NCBI GenBank assembly: GCA_040768665.1
Contig: JAXGMN010000044.1
Location: 1-64,000, forward strand
Length of the DNA stretch: 64,000 nucleotides
Reading direction: 5' to 3'
DNA from: JABWBD01 sp040768665
Lineage (GTDB): Bacteria > Planctomycetota > Planctomycetia > Pirellulales > Thermoguttaceae
Shown here: positions 36,202-45,075 of the stretch, one piece after another
How the letters are laid out: every line of letters begins with the position of its first letter
How positions within the stretch are numbered: position 1 is the first letter of the stretch
Program-made: the position numbers and the translations under genes
The notes under the pieces: generated by a model
The model's database searches: none
Told to the model about the DNA's origin: nothing
Seen by the model: only the letters and a program-made list of their open reading frames with translations

Positions 36202-36319
36202 CTGCGGCGACATCGACACAATCCAGCCATGTACCAAAATCTTGTCGCCGGAAGAAATATCCGAGCAGTAACGAACCGGCTGGCTTCAACAAAGATGAAA
36301 GATGAAGAAGGAGGACCAG

Positions 36320-39300
36320 ATGATCCGGCAGGTGGCAATCGTGGCGTTGACGGTGTGGCCACTCTCGGTTTTCCAGGCTGTCCCCGCCAGGGCCGCCGAG
36401 GAGGCGCTTACCTTCGATCATGAAATGTCCGCCGTCATCTGGGCCCGGCAATCCAGCGACACACAGGCCCGCTGGCTGGCCGAGCGTGAGCAGGACAAGG
36501 CCCTCTTCTTCGACGCCGTGCACCGATTCTTGCTCCTGCGGTTTCCCGGCTGTGCCGAAGCGATCGCCGGGAAGTTGGCTGCAGGAGAGGAAATCATCTC
36601 CGCCAGGCTCGTGCTCACCTGGCAGGACCAGGAGTGGCTGCGAACCGATTATGGATATGTCCACCGCGGGTATCGCTTGAAGGAGATGGAGCCCGAGACG
36701 TGGCACGCGCGGGCGTGGCTGCTGCGGCGGCCATGGACGGCGGATGCCGAGATCGGGCCGACGTGGGACGCGCACATCAACGGGGCCGGCTACTGGGCCG
36801 CCGGCGGTGCCCGCGATGCGGAAAAAGACCGGTGGCCTGAACCGCTTGGCGAGGCGCTTTTGGGTAAGGACAACCCAACAGGCTCGATCGACGTAACCGC
36901 CGCGCTCAACCGGCCCGGTGACGGGCGCGGCCTGGGTCAGCGGCTTCGCGACCTGGAGGCGTGCGGGTTTCTGATCGACAAGGCCGAGTTGGCCTCTCCC
37001 GAAGCCGGCGCGTGGGGGCTTTCGACGGGCAATTGCCGCGTGTTCGTCGCCGACCCGAAGCTTGTGGTGACCTTCCGAGCTGCCAAGGCCACCGACGTCG
37101 AGTTGCCTCCGAGCGTGGACGTGCCGGCCTTGGCCCGCAAGTTGAAGGCCACGGCCGGCGGAGGCAGCCCGCCGGTCCGCGTCCCCGCTAACTTGCAGGA
37201 GTTGGCCCGGCGGATCGTCGACGCCCGGCCGGTGATGCCGGCGTGGATGCAGCAGCGCGTCCGCGAGGTGCGGACGGTCCCGATTGACGAGCGGGAGCGG
37301 GAGGACATCGGCTACCGCCTGCCCAACGCGTTCGACGCCGGCGATCGAGAGGCGTACCTGAAGGTTGCCGAGGACGTGCTGCGGGAGCCGCCCGGTTGGT
37401 TTCGCGGCCATTCGCACCTGGATTACCTGGTCCCCTTGGTCGAATACGACCCGATGCTCACCGAGCTTCTTCGCTACCACCTCCGCAAGCACTTCGAGGC
37501 TCGCTGGCTGCATCCATTTCGAGAGGACGATCTGCGGGTCCGCGCCGGCTACCTGAACGGCATCTCGACGCTAAACCTGATGTCCCAGTTCCGGTCCGAG
37601 GTGGCGTTGGCGGGCGAGCTGTTGGATCGGCCGGAGATGGTCGTCCGCGGCAACCGCAACATCTCGCACCTCAACCGCCACATGATCTGGAGCGAGGGCG
37701 CGCACCAGGAACGGGGCGATACGTTTTACCTGGGCATCACGTTGAGCACCCTCAAGATGCTCGCCCGCTACGGCGGCGACCCGCTCGCGCGCCTGCGAGC
37801 CGACCTGGGTGTGGAGAAAATCCTTTTCGAGGAGAACACCAATTATCATCCGGGCCTGCGGCGGCGGGTGTCGCGGATCGCCCGGCGCTATCGGATCGAC
37901 GATCTGCTGATGCGGCAGGACGTGCCGCGGGCGGTGCTCCACACGCTGTCGAAGAAGGGAGTGTTGATCGAAACCGACAAGGAAGAGGTCCACGGGATCG
38001 CGACGGTCAACTTCCACGCCTGCAACCCCGTCCGGGTCGCCTTGCTGGCGCCCTGGGGCCCGGATTGGGAAACCCACGCCATCGACGACAAACCGCTCCC
38101 GTCGTGGAGCGTCTCGACGAATCACGTGCGGCATCGCATGCACCCGCCGGTGCACGAAACGACCTACCTGGGCAAGCACTACGGCCTGTCGTGCATGGAC
38201 GCCGATATCGGCGTCGAATGGCCGGTCCTGGCCGTCTGGAAGCGGACCGAGTGCGACGTGGAGCACCTGGACGACCTCGGCGTGCTGTGGCCCTGGCCGT
38301 ATGTGAACGGCAAGCTGGTCAACCAGTACAACCAGCAGGAACCCACGCTGCTGAAAGGGAATTGCCCGCAGGCCTCCTTGCAGCACCACAACAAGATGAT
38401 CCACGTCGTTCGACCGGTGGAGAGGGTCTTTGTCGGCGATGCACTGAAGCAGGGGATCGGCAGTTTCAGCAGCCGCATCCTGGCCTACCTGTATGCCGAT
38501 GCGAAGGACCGCGAGTTGTGGATCAACGATGAGAGAATCACGAGCTTCCCTGCTACGGCCAAGCAGGGCGACGTGATCACGCTGGGCGATGGCGTCGGCT
38601 ACGTCGGCCTGATCCCGCTGCCTGCCACCGACCTGGGGCGGGACGTGGAGGTCGCGATCCGTTTCGAGTATCCGCGGATGGAGCTGGAGTCGTTCGTTCT
38701 GAAGACCGATTCTCCACTGCCGGACGACGACACCACCTGGGCCAAGCTGAAGGACGCCTCAGCAGGCTGGACTATCGAGATGGGCGATCAGACCGAGTAT
38801 GGATCGTTCCACGAGTTCCGTGCCCACATGAAGGCCGCGAAGGTGACGCGCCGCTGGGACGCTGCGAAGAAGATCGTGCATGTCGACTACCGCAGCGGTG
38901 GCGACCGGTTCGAATTGGGCGTCCACTGTGGGCACCATCGCACCGACGCCGCCGACCGGTACATCAAGCCCAAGGATCTGCTGGCTCACGTGCGGGTCAA
39001 CGGCAGAGAGAACCCGTGGCCGCCGATCGACATCGATCTCGACTCACCGCTCGGCCAACTCGGCACCGCCGCTCGATTGGAAAAGGGCGGCGCCCTGTTG
39101 GAGACGGCCGAGGGGCAGATGGCCCTGTTGAAGATCGAGCCGGTCACCGGGACGTACACGGCGGTGAACCCGTTCGTCGATCCAACACCCCTGCGGCTCC
39201 GCACTCCCGAGGGCGCCGAACTGAAAACGGACGGCCCGGCCTCGATGGCACGAATCCACTTTCGTCCGCGGGAGAACAAGCTCTGGATCGACTACTGCAT

Positions 39301-39592
39301 CCCGCCGCCGGAAGGCGACAAGGCCGTCGAGATGCTTTTTGCGGAGAGCCGGACCACGCATCCCTGGTACCAGCGTTACTTCCGCGAGGGCGTCGATGTG
39401 ACGAAGGCCCACGAGCAGTCGGCGCGCCGCTTACTGGTAACGGGCATCGAAGACCGGCCGGTCGTTGTGCTCAACGGCGCGCCGCTGGCCGGCCCGTTCG
39501 AGAAAGTGATGGCCGAGGGCAAGACGTGGTTTCGCATTCCGATTGTGGCAGAAGAGAGCGTGCATCCGGGGCCGCTTCAGAATACGCGGTAG
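36320..39592 (+). CDS. Very large secreted protein of unknown family (1090 aa)
   Basis: ATG 36320 has GGAGG five bases upstream, and a signal peptide follows (VAIVALTVWPLSVFQAVPARA). The region around residues 330-560 (WFRGHSHLDYLVPLVEYDPM, RNISHLNRHMIWSEGAHQER) is helical with many aromatic and His residues, which would fit an alpha/alpha-toroid such as polysaccharide lyases. The remainder is predominantly beta (DRFELGVHCGHH, DYCIPPPEG). I cannot place it in a known family, and no catalytic triad can be asserted. The 3' end overlaps the convergent gene at 39577 by 16 bp. Confidence 0.75.
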   Translation: MIRQVAIVALTVWPLSVFQAVPARAAEEALTFDHEMSAVIWARQSSDTQARWLAEREQDKALFFDAVHRFLLLRFPGCAEAIAGKLAAGEEIISARLVLTWQDQEWLRTDYGYVHRGYRLKEMEPETWHARAWLLRRPWTADAEIGPTWDAHINGAGYWAAGGARDAEKDRWPEPLGEALLGKDNPTGSIDVTAALNRPGDGRGLGQRLRDLEACGFLIDKAELASPEAGAWGLSTGNCRVFVADPKLVVTFRAAKATDVELPPSVDVPALARKLKATAGGGSPPVRVPANLQELARRIVDARPVMPAWMQQRVREVRTVPIDEREREDIGYRLPNAFDAGDREAYLKVAEDVLREPPGWFRGHSHLDYLVPLVEYDPMLTELLRYHLRKHFEARWLHPFREDDLRVRAGYLNGISTLNLMSQFRSEVALAGELLDRPEMVVRGNRNISHLNRHMIWSEGAHQERGDTFYLGITLSTLKMLARYGGDPLARLRADLGVEKILFEENTNYHPGLRRRVSRIARRYRIDDLLMRQDVPRAVLHTLSKKGVLIETDKEEVHGIATVNFHACNPVRVALLAPWGPDWETHAIDDKPLPSWSVSTNHVRHRMHPPVHETTYLGKHYGLSCMDADIGVEWPVLAVWKRTECDVEHLDDLGVLWPWPYVNGKLVNQYNQQEPTLLKGNCPQASLQHHNKMIHVVRPVERVFVGDALKQGIGSFSSRILAYLYADAKDRELWINDERITSFPATAKQGDVITLGDGVGYVGLIPLPATDLGRDVEVAIRFEYPRMELESFVLKTDSPLPDDDTTWAKLKDASAGWTIEMGDQTEYGSFHEFRAHMKAAKVTRRWDAAKKIVHVDYRSGGDRFELGVHCGHHRTDAADRYIKPKDLLAHVRVNGRENPWPPIDIDLDSPLGQLGTAARLEKGGALLETAEGQMALLKIEPVTGTYTAVNPFVDPTPLRLRTPEGAELKTDGPASMARIHFRPRENKLWIDYCIPPPEGDKAVEMLFAESRTTHPWYQRYFREGVDVTKAHEQSARRLLVTGIEDRPVVVLNGAPLAGPFEKVMAEGKTWFRIPIVAEESVHPGPLQNTR

Positions 39593-40548
39593 ATCTTCGC
39601 GTCCAAGGCTTGCTGCAACTGGGGATCGCCGGCACGCCGCAAAAGATCGTAATAGCTGTAGGGGTACTTGAACACGTGGCCGATGTCGACGGAGCGGTCT
39701 CCGCGCCTTTGCCAATACGCCGCGCCGGTCGGCCGCAGGTCGCTCGGCGCGTGCTCGGGAAACGTCTTCGAATCCGGTTCCGGCCCGCGCCGCGTGACCG
39801 TCACATATTTGCGGAAAGCGGTGCGGCAACTCTCCGCCCAGTGGACGTCGCCCATCGCCGCTAGTTCGACGAGTGCCTGGCCGAAGGTGAGCATGTGGCC
39901 GGCGAACCCTTGCCCGAACCCGATAAACCGATCGATCGCCGCACTCGCCTCGCGCAGGATGAACCGCGACGCGGCCGCCGTGTCCGCGAAGGCCGGCGGG
40001 TCGATGTCCGGATCGGGGTCAATATCGTGCCAGGGTGTAAAGGAGCGGATCAGCGTGCATACGCCGTCGATTCGCTCGGGTGTGGCGGCGCTGGGCATCA
40101 TGCGGAACGCCTTGATCGCCAGCATCGCAAAGATGGCGTTGTGGCCGACCTGCCGAAGCACCTCGCCACCCTCGACAAGCGCGGCGCCGATCTTCTCGAC
40201 CCGCGCCGGCTCGGGCTCGGCGTCCGGGAAGGGCTTGCACAGCGCCGACGAGGCCCAGTTGAGATCGACCAGCTCCGCGATTCGCGACGTGGCTCGCTCA
40301 TCGAGATTGTTCTCGGCGCACAAAAGGTGTGCTGCCACCATGGCGGCGCCGCGATGCCCATCGGCAAAGTAGTCGAACTTGTGGGCCCTCGATAGTGCAT
40401 TCAACCCGAGCAGTGCCAATCGCTTGTCGAACATGTCACGATCCTGACCGGATGACCGACCGTTGCCGAGCAGTGCGCCGGTCATGAGACCGCCCACGGC
40501 CGCGGACGCTTGTTGTGCGAAGGCTCTGCGATCGAGGTTCTTATCCAT
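39577..40548 (-). CDS. Tat-signal protein of unknown function
   Basis: The protein is 323 aa from ATG 40548, with a twin-arginine-like signal (NLDRRAFAQQASAAVGGLMT). The longer frame upstream would overlap the neighbouring gene and has no ribosome site. The mature part is helical with repeated His/Trp residues (FTPWHDIDPDPDID, GFGQGFAGHMLTFGQAL). I do not recognise it. It lies 121 bp downstream of the second ceramidase-like gene on the same strand. Confidence 0.65.
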   Translation of the reverse strand: MDKNLDRRAFAQQASAAVGGLMTGALLGNGRSSGQDRDMFDKRLALLGLNALSRAHKFDYFADGHRGAAMVAAHLLCAENNLDERATSRIAELVDLNWASSALCKPFPDAEPEPARVEKIGAALVEGGEVLRQVGHNAIFAMLAIKAFRMMPSAATPERIDGVCTLIRSFTPWHDIDPDPDIDPPAFADTAAASRFILREASAAIDRFIGFGQGFAGHMLTFGQALVELAAMGDVHWAESCRTAFRKYVTVTRRGPEPDSKTFPEHAPSDLRPTGAAYWQRRGDRSVDIGHVFKYPYSYYDLLRRAGDPQLQQALDAKIYRVF

Positions 40549-40669
40549 GATGCTTTCCGCGCGTGGGATCTCGCAACCGTTGGGAGTTATCGATCGCAAT
40601 CTTTCTCTTGCCCCATCCCATTCGTGCCCAATCGGCAACATGAGCCGCCGTCTGCACACGTCCGTGCCG

Positions 40670-42253
40670 TCAGGCGCCATCGGCCTGCGCAAATCGCCGC
40701 AACACTTCCGTGGCCTGTTGGGCAAGTACGTCGCCGGCCGGCTTCTTATACGGAGGACGGAATTTCGTATAACGGTAGAAGGAGCTCATGTACTCGCGGT
40801 CGCCGGTGTTGGGGCTGTCGGTCAAGTAGCCGTAGCGGTTGTTGGTGTAGCCGCAGGGAATCGCCAGCGGCAGCGGCGAGTTTGCACGAATTTGCCGCCC
40901 GATCCCCTGGAACGGCTCGAACGGCATTCCGACGATCCCCACGTCGCCGATCCGGATCACGTAGAGTTCCACGTCGAGGAACTTGGGCACCTCGTTTGCG
41001 CGACCGCTCTCGTGCAGCTTGAGTGCCCATTGGCTCCAGGGCAGGATGGCCTCGACGAGTTTGCCGCGGTACGAGGGAGTCAGTTCCGTGGGGAAGTTCA
41101 GGCCGACGCAGTGGAGCGTTTTTTCATCGCCCGCGGCTCCGCGCCGAATGAAGTCCTCCATTTCGGCGATCTCGGCCCGCAGCGTTTCCGGCGGAGGCAG
41201 CGGCGCCAGCGGCACCCCGACCTTTTCCACCGAATAGTCGAAACCGTCGCGGCCGGACGGCTTCAGGCTCTCGAGAGCTTCGAGATAGCTTTGCGCCAGC
41301 ATGCGGCCGAATCGGATCGAGTCCTGCACCCCGCCTCGGAACATCCCCTTGGAGTTCACGTCGCCCGCGCAACCCTGAAAAAACGCCACCGGCGCCGCGC
41401 CCGACGGGTCCAGATGCTTCGCCACCAGGTCGCAGGCAACGCGAGGCCAGTCGCCGAAGACCACCGGCTTTTCCGGGTGATAGCAGGTGACCGGATGCCC
41501 GGTGAACTGTGCCAAGGCGGCCACCGCTTTGCCCTGGTCGTTTTTTAGCACAACGATCGGCGCCTGCCGGTCGATGTCGCCGTTGAAGTCGGCACCGACC
41601 CGCTCGCGGTCCTCTTCGCGCATCAGGTACGTGGAGCCGTCGGCTCGGCGGCCTTTCCGGTTGTACGTAATCCGCCCCTGGCTTCCTTCCGCCCACCACA
41701 CCGTCACCGGCTCGAGCATTTCGGGCAAGCGCCCGGCATGGCTGCGGCACTCCTCGAGCAGATCGCGGCCGGCCGGCGTCCAGTCGGGCTCGGGCACGTC
41801 GTCGACCGGCAAGTAGGTTTCCACGGTATTGGTCGTCACTGCCGTATCGCTGTGGTTATGCGAACTGAACAGGAGCACATTCGCCGCGGGCAGGCTCAAC
41901 TCGGCGGCCACGCCGCGGCGGATTGCGGCGCTCGCGTCGGCCGAGAGCATTGGGTTGAAATCGGCCGTGACGATGCACAGCCGCCTGGCTCCGTCGGCGA
42001 ACAAGCTGACGGTGCCCTTGAGCGGGCCCGCCACCTTGCGCACCTTGGCGTCGGTGAATCGGCCGGTGTACGCCGTCGCGCCGCCCTCCTTCACATCGAC
42101 GGCGAACTCCAGCGACGCTGCGTGCAGCCGGGGCCCATCTCGGCGTGCCTTGGAAGGATCCTCCGCGGCTGCCGCCACAGATCCCGAACATGCTGCGGCT
42201 GCCACGGCACCCGCCACCTGCAAAACCTCGCGACGGTTTGGCCGTCTTGTCAT
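40670..42253 (-). CDS. Tat-exported neutral ceramidase-like protein
   Basis: The 527-aa protein (ATG 42253, GAGAGG seven bases upstream) starts MTRRPNRREVLQVAGAVAAA, a twin-arginine signal. Like the gene at 11092 it has the ceramidase-like N-terminal domain: LFSSHNHSDTAV carries the histidine motif and FFQGCAGDVNSKG fits the nucleophile/zinc loop, with FTGHPVTCYHPEKP between them. Hydrolysis of an amide in a lipid or another N-acyl compound is the usual expectation, but the substrate is not known. No C-terminal accessory domain is present. Confidence 0.82.
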   Translation of the reverse strand: MTRRPNRREVLQVAGAVAAAACSGSVAAAAEDPSKARRDGPRLHAASLEFAVDVKEGGATAYTGRFTDAKVRKVAGPLKGTVSLFADGARRLCIVTADFNPMLSADASAAIRRGVAAELSLPAANVLLFSSHNHSDTAVTTNTVETYLPVDDVPEPDWTPAGRDLLEECRSHAGRLPEMLEPVTVWWAEGSQGRITYNRKGRRADGSTYLMREEDRERVGADFNGDIDRQAPIVVLKNDQGKAVAALAQFTGHPVTCYHPEKPVVFGDWPRVACDLVAKHLDPSGAAPVAFFQGCAGDVNSKGMFRGGVQDSIRFGRMLAQSYLEALESLKPSGRDGFDYSVEKVGVPLAPLPPPETLRAEIAEMEDFIRRGAAGDEKTLHCVGLNFPTELTPSYRGKLVEAILPWSQWALKLHESGRANEVPKFLDVELYVIRIGDVGIVGMPFEPFQGIGRQIRANSPLPLAIPCGYTNNRYGYLTDSPNTGDREYMSSFYRYTKFRPPYKKPAGDVLAQQATEVLRRFAQADGA

Positions 42254-42412
42254 ATTGGTACCTCTCTGCGGTATTCTAACTTCCACGGTTCACATGGCGG
42301 CTCGAGGGCGATCGGGCCGGCGGCCGCGAGGGGAAGTGTTCCAGCGTACATTATCCGGCATGATTTTGATCGATGCGGCGCGTTGTGTCAAGGAATACGA
42401 ATACTCCTTAGG

Positions 42413-42514
42413 CATAGTTCGTAACTCCATCCATCCCCATCGGACCCCTGCCGGTTCATCCGGCAGGTGAACGAGGTTCAGCAGCTAGCATAGTCCGTAA
42501 CTTCATCCATCCCC
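42413..42514. repeat. Pair of direct repeats around a hairpin, in a gene-free stretch
   Basis: CATAGTTCGTAACTCCATCC and CATAGTCCGTAACTTCATCC (each continuing ATCCCC) are 76 bp apart and match in 24 of 26 bases. Between them CCTGCCGG-TTCAT-CCGGCAGG is a perfect hairpin (42447-42467). The whole 42254-42884 stretch has no convincing gene; its end holds the promoter of the toxin-antitoxin module. Confidence 0.6.
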
Positions 42515-42788
42515 CCGTCCCCGCCACTTATTGCCGATTCGCACGCCAAGCTACAATGCGGCATCGCCAATCCCGGAAAACGTTCCGGACCTCCTTGCGG
42601 GTGCCGCAGTCAGTGGGAAAGGTTATCGCGGAGGACGCATGAGATTGCAGGGATGAAAGAAGGATGGGAGGGGGAGGAAGTTATCAATGCCTCCGGCGTT
42701 CTTGCCGCTGCATGCGTCGTCACCAGCCGCCGGGATTGGACCCGGTCAGCGGCAACTCCCGATCCGTAGCAGCACGCCCCGGAGGGGT

Positions 42789-42817
42789 TTGGCAGCTCGC
42801 GGGGCGGATAGTAGAAT
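42789..42817 (+). promoter_or_regulatory. Sigma-70-like promoter of the DUF1778-GNAT module
   Basis: TTGGCA (42789-42794) and TAGAAT (42812-42817) are separated by 17 bases and stand 67 bp upstream of the antitoxin ATG. Both boxes are close to consensus. Confidence 0.5.
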
Positions 42818-42884
42818 AAAACGTATTCACGAGGTCATTGGACCGGCCTACTCGGTCTTTTCTCTCTGCGGGGTTGATACCGAA

Positions 42885-43166
42885 ATGTCGACAGCAGCCA
42901 ACAACGACGCCCGACTGGACTTCCGCTTGCCGGGGGAACTGAAGCAGATCATCGAGCAGGCGGCTGCCTGCTCGGGCCAAACGATCGATGAGTTCGCCGT
43001 GTCTGCACTGGTCCGCACCGCTCATGAAGTCATCCTGCAGCATGACCGGACCGAATTGTCGATTCGCGACCGACAGGTGTTTCTGGCGATGCTCGATGAC
43101 CTGGATGCGGAGCCGAACGAGTCGCTTCGTGCCGCCGCCGAACAGTACAAGCAACAGATGAGTTGA
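42885..43166 (+). CDS. DUF1778/TacA-like antitoxin
   Basis: The 93-aa protein from ATG 42885 carries the ribbon-helix-helix DUF1778 pattern (RLDFRLPGELKQIIEQAAAC, TIDEFAVSALVRTAHEVI). These proteins bind their own promoter and neutralise a GNAT toxin. The toxin gene starts 7 bp after its stop codon. The longer frame upstream would pass through the promoter region and is not used. Confidence 0.88.
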   Translation: MSTAANNDARLDFRLPGELKQIIEQAAACSGQTIDEFAVSALVRTAHEVILQHDRTELSIRDRQVFLAMLDDLDAEPNESLRAAAEQYKQQMS

Positions 43167-43173
43167 CCCTCCG

Positions 43174-43692
43174 ATGGGAGACTGGGAGATTCAACCCCTG
43201 AATCGCTCCCACGACCGCAGCGCGTTTGACTGCGGCAACGAGGTGCTCAGTCAATGGCTGAAGCAATTCGCCGGTCAGTGGGATCGGAAAGAGCTGGCAC
43301 GATGCTATGTCGCCGTCGAGAAGGGCCAGTTGCAGGCAGTGGGGTACTATGCGATATCAAGTCATCATGTCGGCTTCGATGCATTGCCTTCCGACCAGGC
43401 GAAAGGTTTGCCCAGGATCGACATCCCGGTCGTGCTGCTCGGACGATTGGCTGTCGACCGGAGTGTTAGTGGGCGGGGGCTTGGGCGATTGCTGCTGGTC
43501 GATGCTCTGCGTCGGGCCGAACAGCTCACGGAACAACTTGGCATCCGCGCCGTTGAGGTGAATGCAGCCGACGACGATGCGCGCCGATTCTATCTACAGT
43601 TTGGGTTTACCGCTTTAGCGGACGATCCGAACCATCTTTATCTGCCCATGCACGTGATCCGAAAACTGGGTCTCGGCGGATCGGCCAAGTGA
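43174..43692 (+). CDS. GNAT-family toxin (TacT/AtaT-like acetyltransferase)
   Basis: The 172-aa protein has the toxin-type GNAT fold: HDRSAFDCGNEVLSQWLKQF, the acetyl-CoA loop LAVDRSVSGRGLGRLLLVDA, and FYLQFGFTALADDPNHLYLP. TacT/AtaT-type toxins acetylate the amino acid on charged tRNA and stop translation. Together with the upstream DUF1778 protein it forms a complete type II toxin-antitoxin module. Confidence 0.9.
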   Translation: MGDWEIQPLNRSHDRSAFDCGNEVLSQWLKQFAGQWDRKELARCYVAVEKGQLQAVGYYAISSHHVGFDALPSDQAKGLPRIDIPVVLLGRLAVDRSVSGRGLGRLLLVDALRRAEQLTEQLGIRAVEVNAADDDARRFYLQFGFTALADDPNHLYLPMHVIRKLGLGGSAK

Positions 43693-43798
43693 TCGGCCGG
43701 GACGAGCGCCCGGTGAGGCCAATCGATTTCGAAGGATCCCCAGGGGAGCGGGCGGCGGCGTGGGGGCTGGCAGGGCGGATGATGGTCGTGGCGGCGCG

Positions 43799-43906
43799 GT
43801 GAACGTCGACGACCTGATGGCCTACAAGCGAAAAGACGACAAGGCCAGGGCCAAGGTTCTCGACCAGCTCACCGCCGAAGCCCAGGAACTCGGGATGGGC
43901 TATTGA
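43799..43906 (+). pseudogene. C-terminal fragment of an unidentified protein
   Basis: A 35-codon frame (GTG 43799) reads DDLMAYKRKDDKARAKVLDQ and then LTAEAQELGMGY before its stop, with the look of a conserved C-terminal tail, perhaps of a small antitoxin or regulator. No full gene precedes it. The rest of 43693-44290 has no gene that I can support. Confidence 0.3.
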
Positions 43907-44290
43907 TGGAGCAGCCGGTCACCGCCGTCTGAGATGAGTCGCTCTGACCGTCTCGTCCTCATGGCATTCGCGTCCGTTCTTTCGGCGCTTCCCTCCACAC
44001 CGAGGCCGCCTGCCGCGGGATCGTTGGAGACTCCCCGGCCCGAAAGGTGCACCTCGCAAAAACTTGTGTGCTCCGCATGCAAGGGCGGTGGCGCCTTGAT
44101 TCACCGGCCCCGAATCGGCGATCTTACCACCCAGAAGCGCGTGGCGCCCAAACGCACTCCGTTCTGAGAAATCGCGAACTTGGGCACCACAGCCACCGCA
44201 ATTGCAAATCCTTTGAACTGCTTGGAGTACCGAGCGGGTGTGGGGCCATGGCGGCCGCTCATGTCGGGCTGGCAACCGCGGATCCGCGGA

Positions 44291-44749
44291 TCAAAGCATC
44301 CCGGTGTCGCGCATCGTCGCAAGTACCTGGCGGGCTTTTTGGGCGTTGCCGGCGCTGGCGACCAACTGCTGCCAGCCTTCGTACGCCTGCCGCAGTTCGG
44401 CTGGATCGATCTTCTCGAGGAAGGTCAGCACTTCTTCGGCATGCTTGGCCTGGCCGCCGCAAAGGGCCAAGAACCGCTCCGCCATCTGGTATCGCTCCAG
44501 CGTGGCAGGACCGGTTGGGCGCTGTTTTGCCCTGGCAGAAGAGCGGCGTCGCTGGCCGCCGATCTGTTCGCGTGCCCATTCCCGCTGGCGGTAAACGGCA
44601 CCACTGAAGCTATCCCCAATCTCCTTTTCCAGTTCAGGGTGCAACTCGACGATCTTCGCCTTCACATCACCGGCCGATACATCCGGGTCGTGCAAGGCGA
44701 CGAGCGCCTCGCGGATTGCTGCAGTTAATGCACTGATCTTCTTTGCCAT
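44291..44749 (-). CDS. Unknown helical protein (152 aa)
   Basis: The protein starts at ATG 44749 (MAKKISALTAAIREALVALH) with GGAAGG directly upstream. It is mostly helical, with a positively charged middle (RRRSSARAKQRP) that could touch nucleic acid. The longer frame upstream lacks coding character. I do not recognise the family. Confidence 0.6.
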   Translation of the reverse strand: MAKKISALTAAIREALVALHDPDVSAGDVKAKIVELHPELEKEIGDSFSGAVYRQREWAREQIGGQRRRSSARAKQRPTGPATLERYQMAERFLALCGGQAKHAEEVLTFLEKIDPAELRQAYEGWQQLVASAGNAQKARQVLATMRDTGML

Positions 44750-45075
44750 GGACCTTCCTTCCCGCTTCGTTTGGCTACCAGGGTCGACCAAATATCCTCC
44801 CAAGGTACTCTGAGCGGCAGGGGAGGAAAAGTCCCTACCCGTAAGGTTCTTCACCGGACAGGACGAACGGGACGGTTCCAACCTCCAATTCCACTATACC
44901 GGATGGTGCCAAGTGGCCTGATAGTGTTAAGATTGCGGCTTCCAGTAACAGCGAGAACGAGGGTCTACCGCCCACAAGCAGCCGGGCTGCTACCCAGCGT
45001 GCCCCGGTTCCGGGTACACTGAACCTGAAATCGGCAGCCGAGCTGCTTGCCGATCACGCCCCCGGAGACACTACC
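44750..45075. other. Gene-free stretch
   Basis: This divergent intergenic stretch holds no reading frame with coding character. AGCAGCCGGGCTGCT (about 44977-44991) is a short palindrome. GGAG nine bases before the GTG at 45076 serves the aldo/keto reductase gene. Confidence 0.5.

Noticed and set aside
43919..44322. Minus-strand frames around 44100-44320 (e.g. GFAIAVAVVPKFAISQNG)
   Set aside because: They lack a start signal, length and family resemblance; possible gene debris only.
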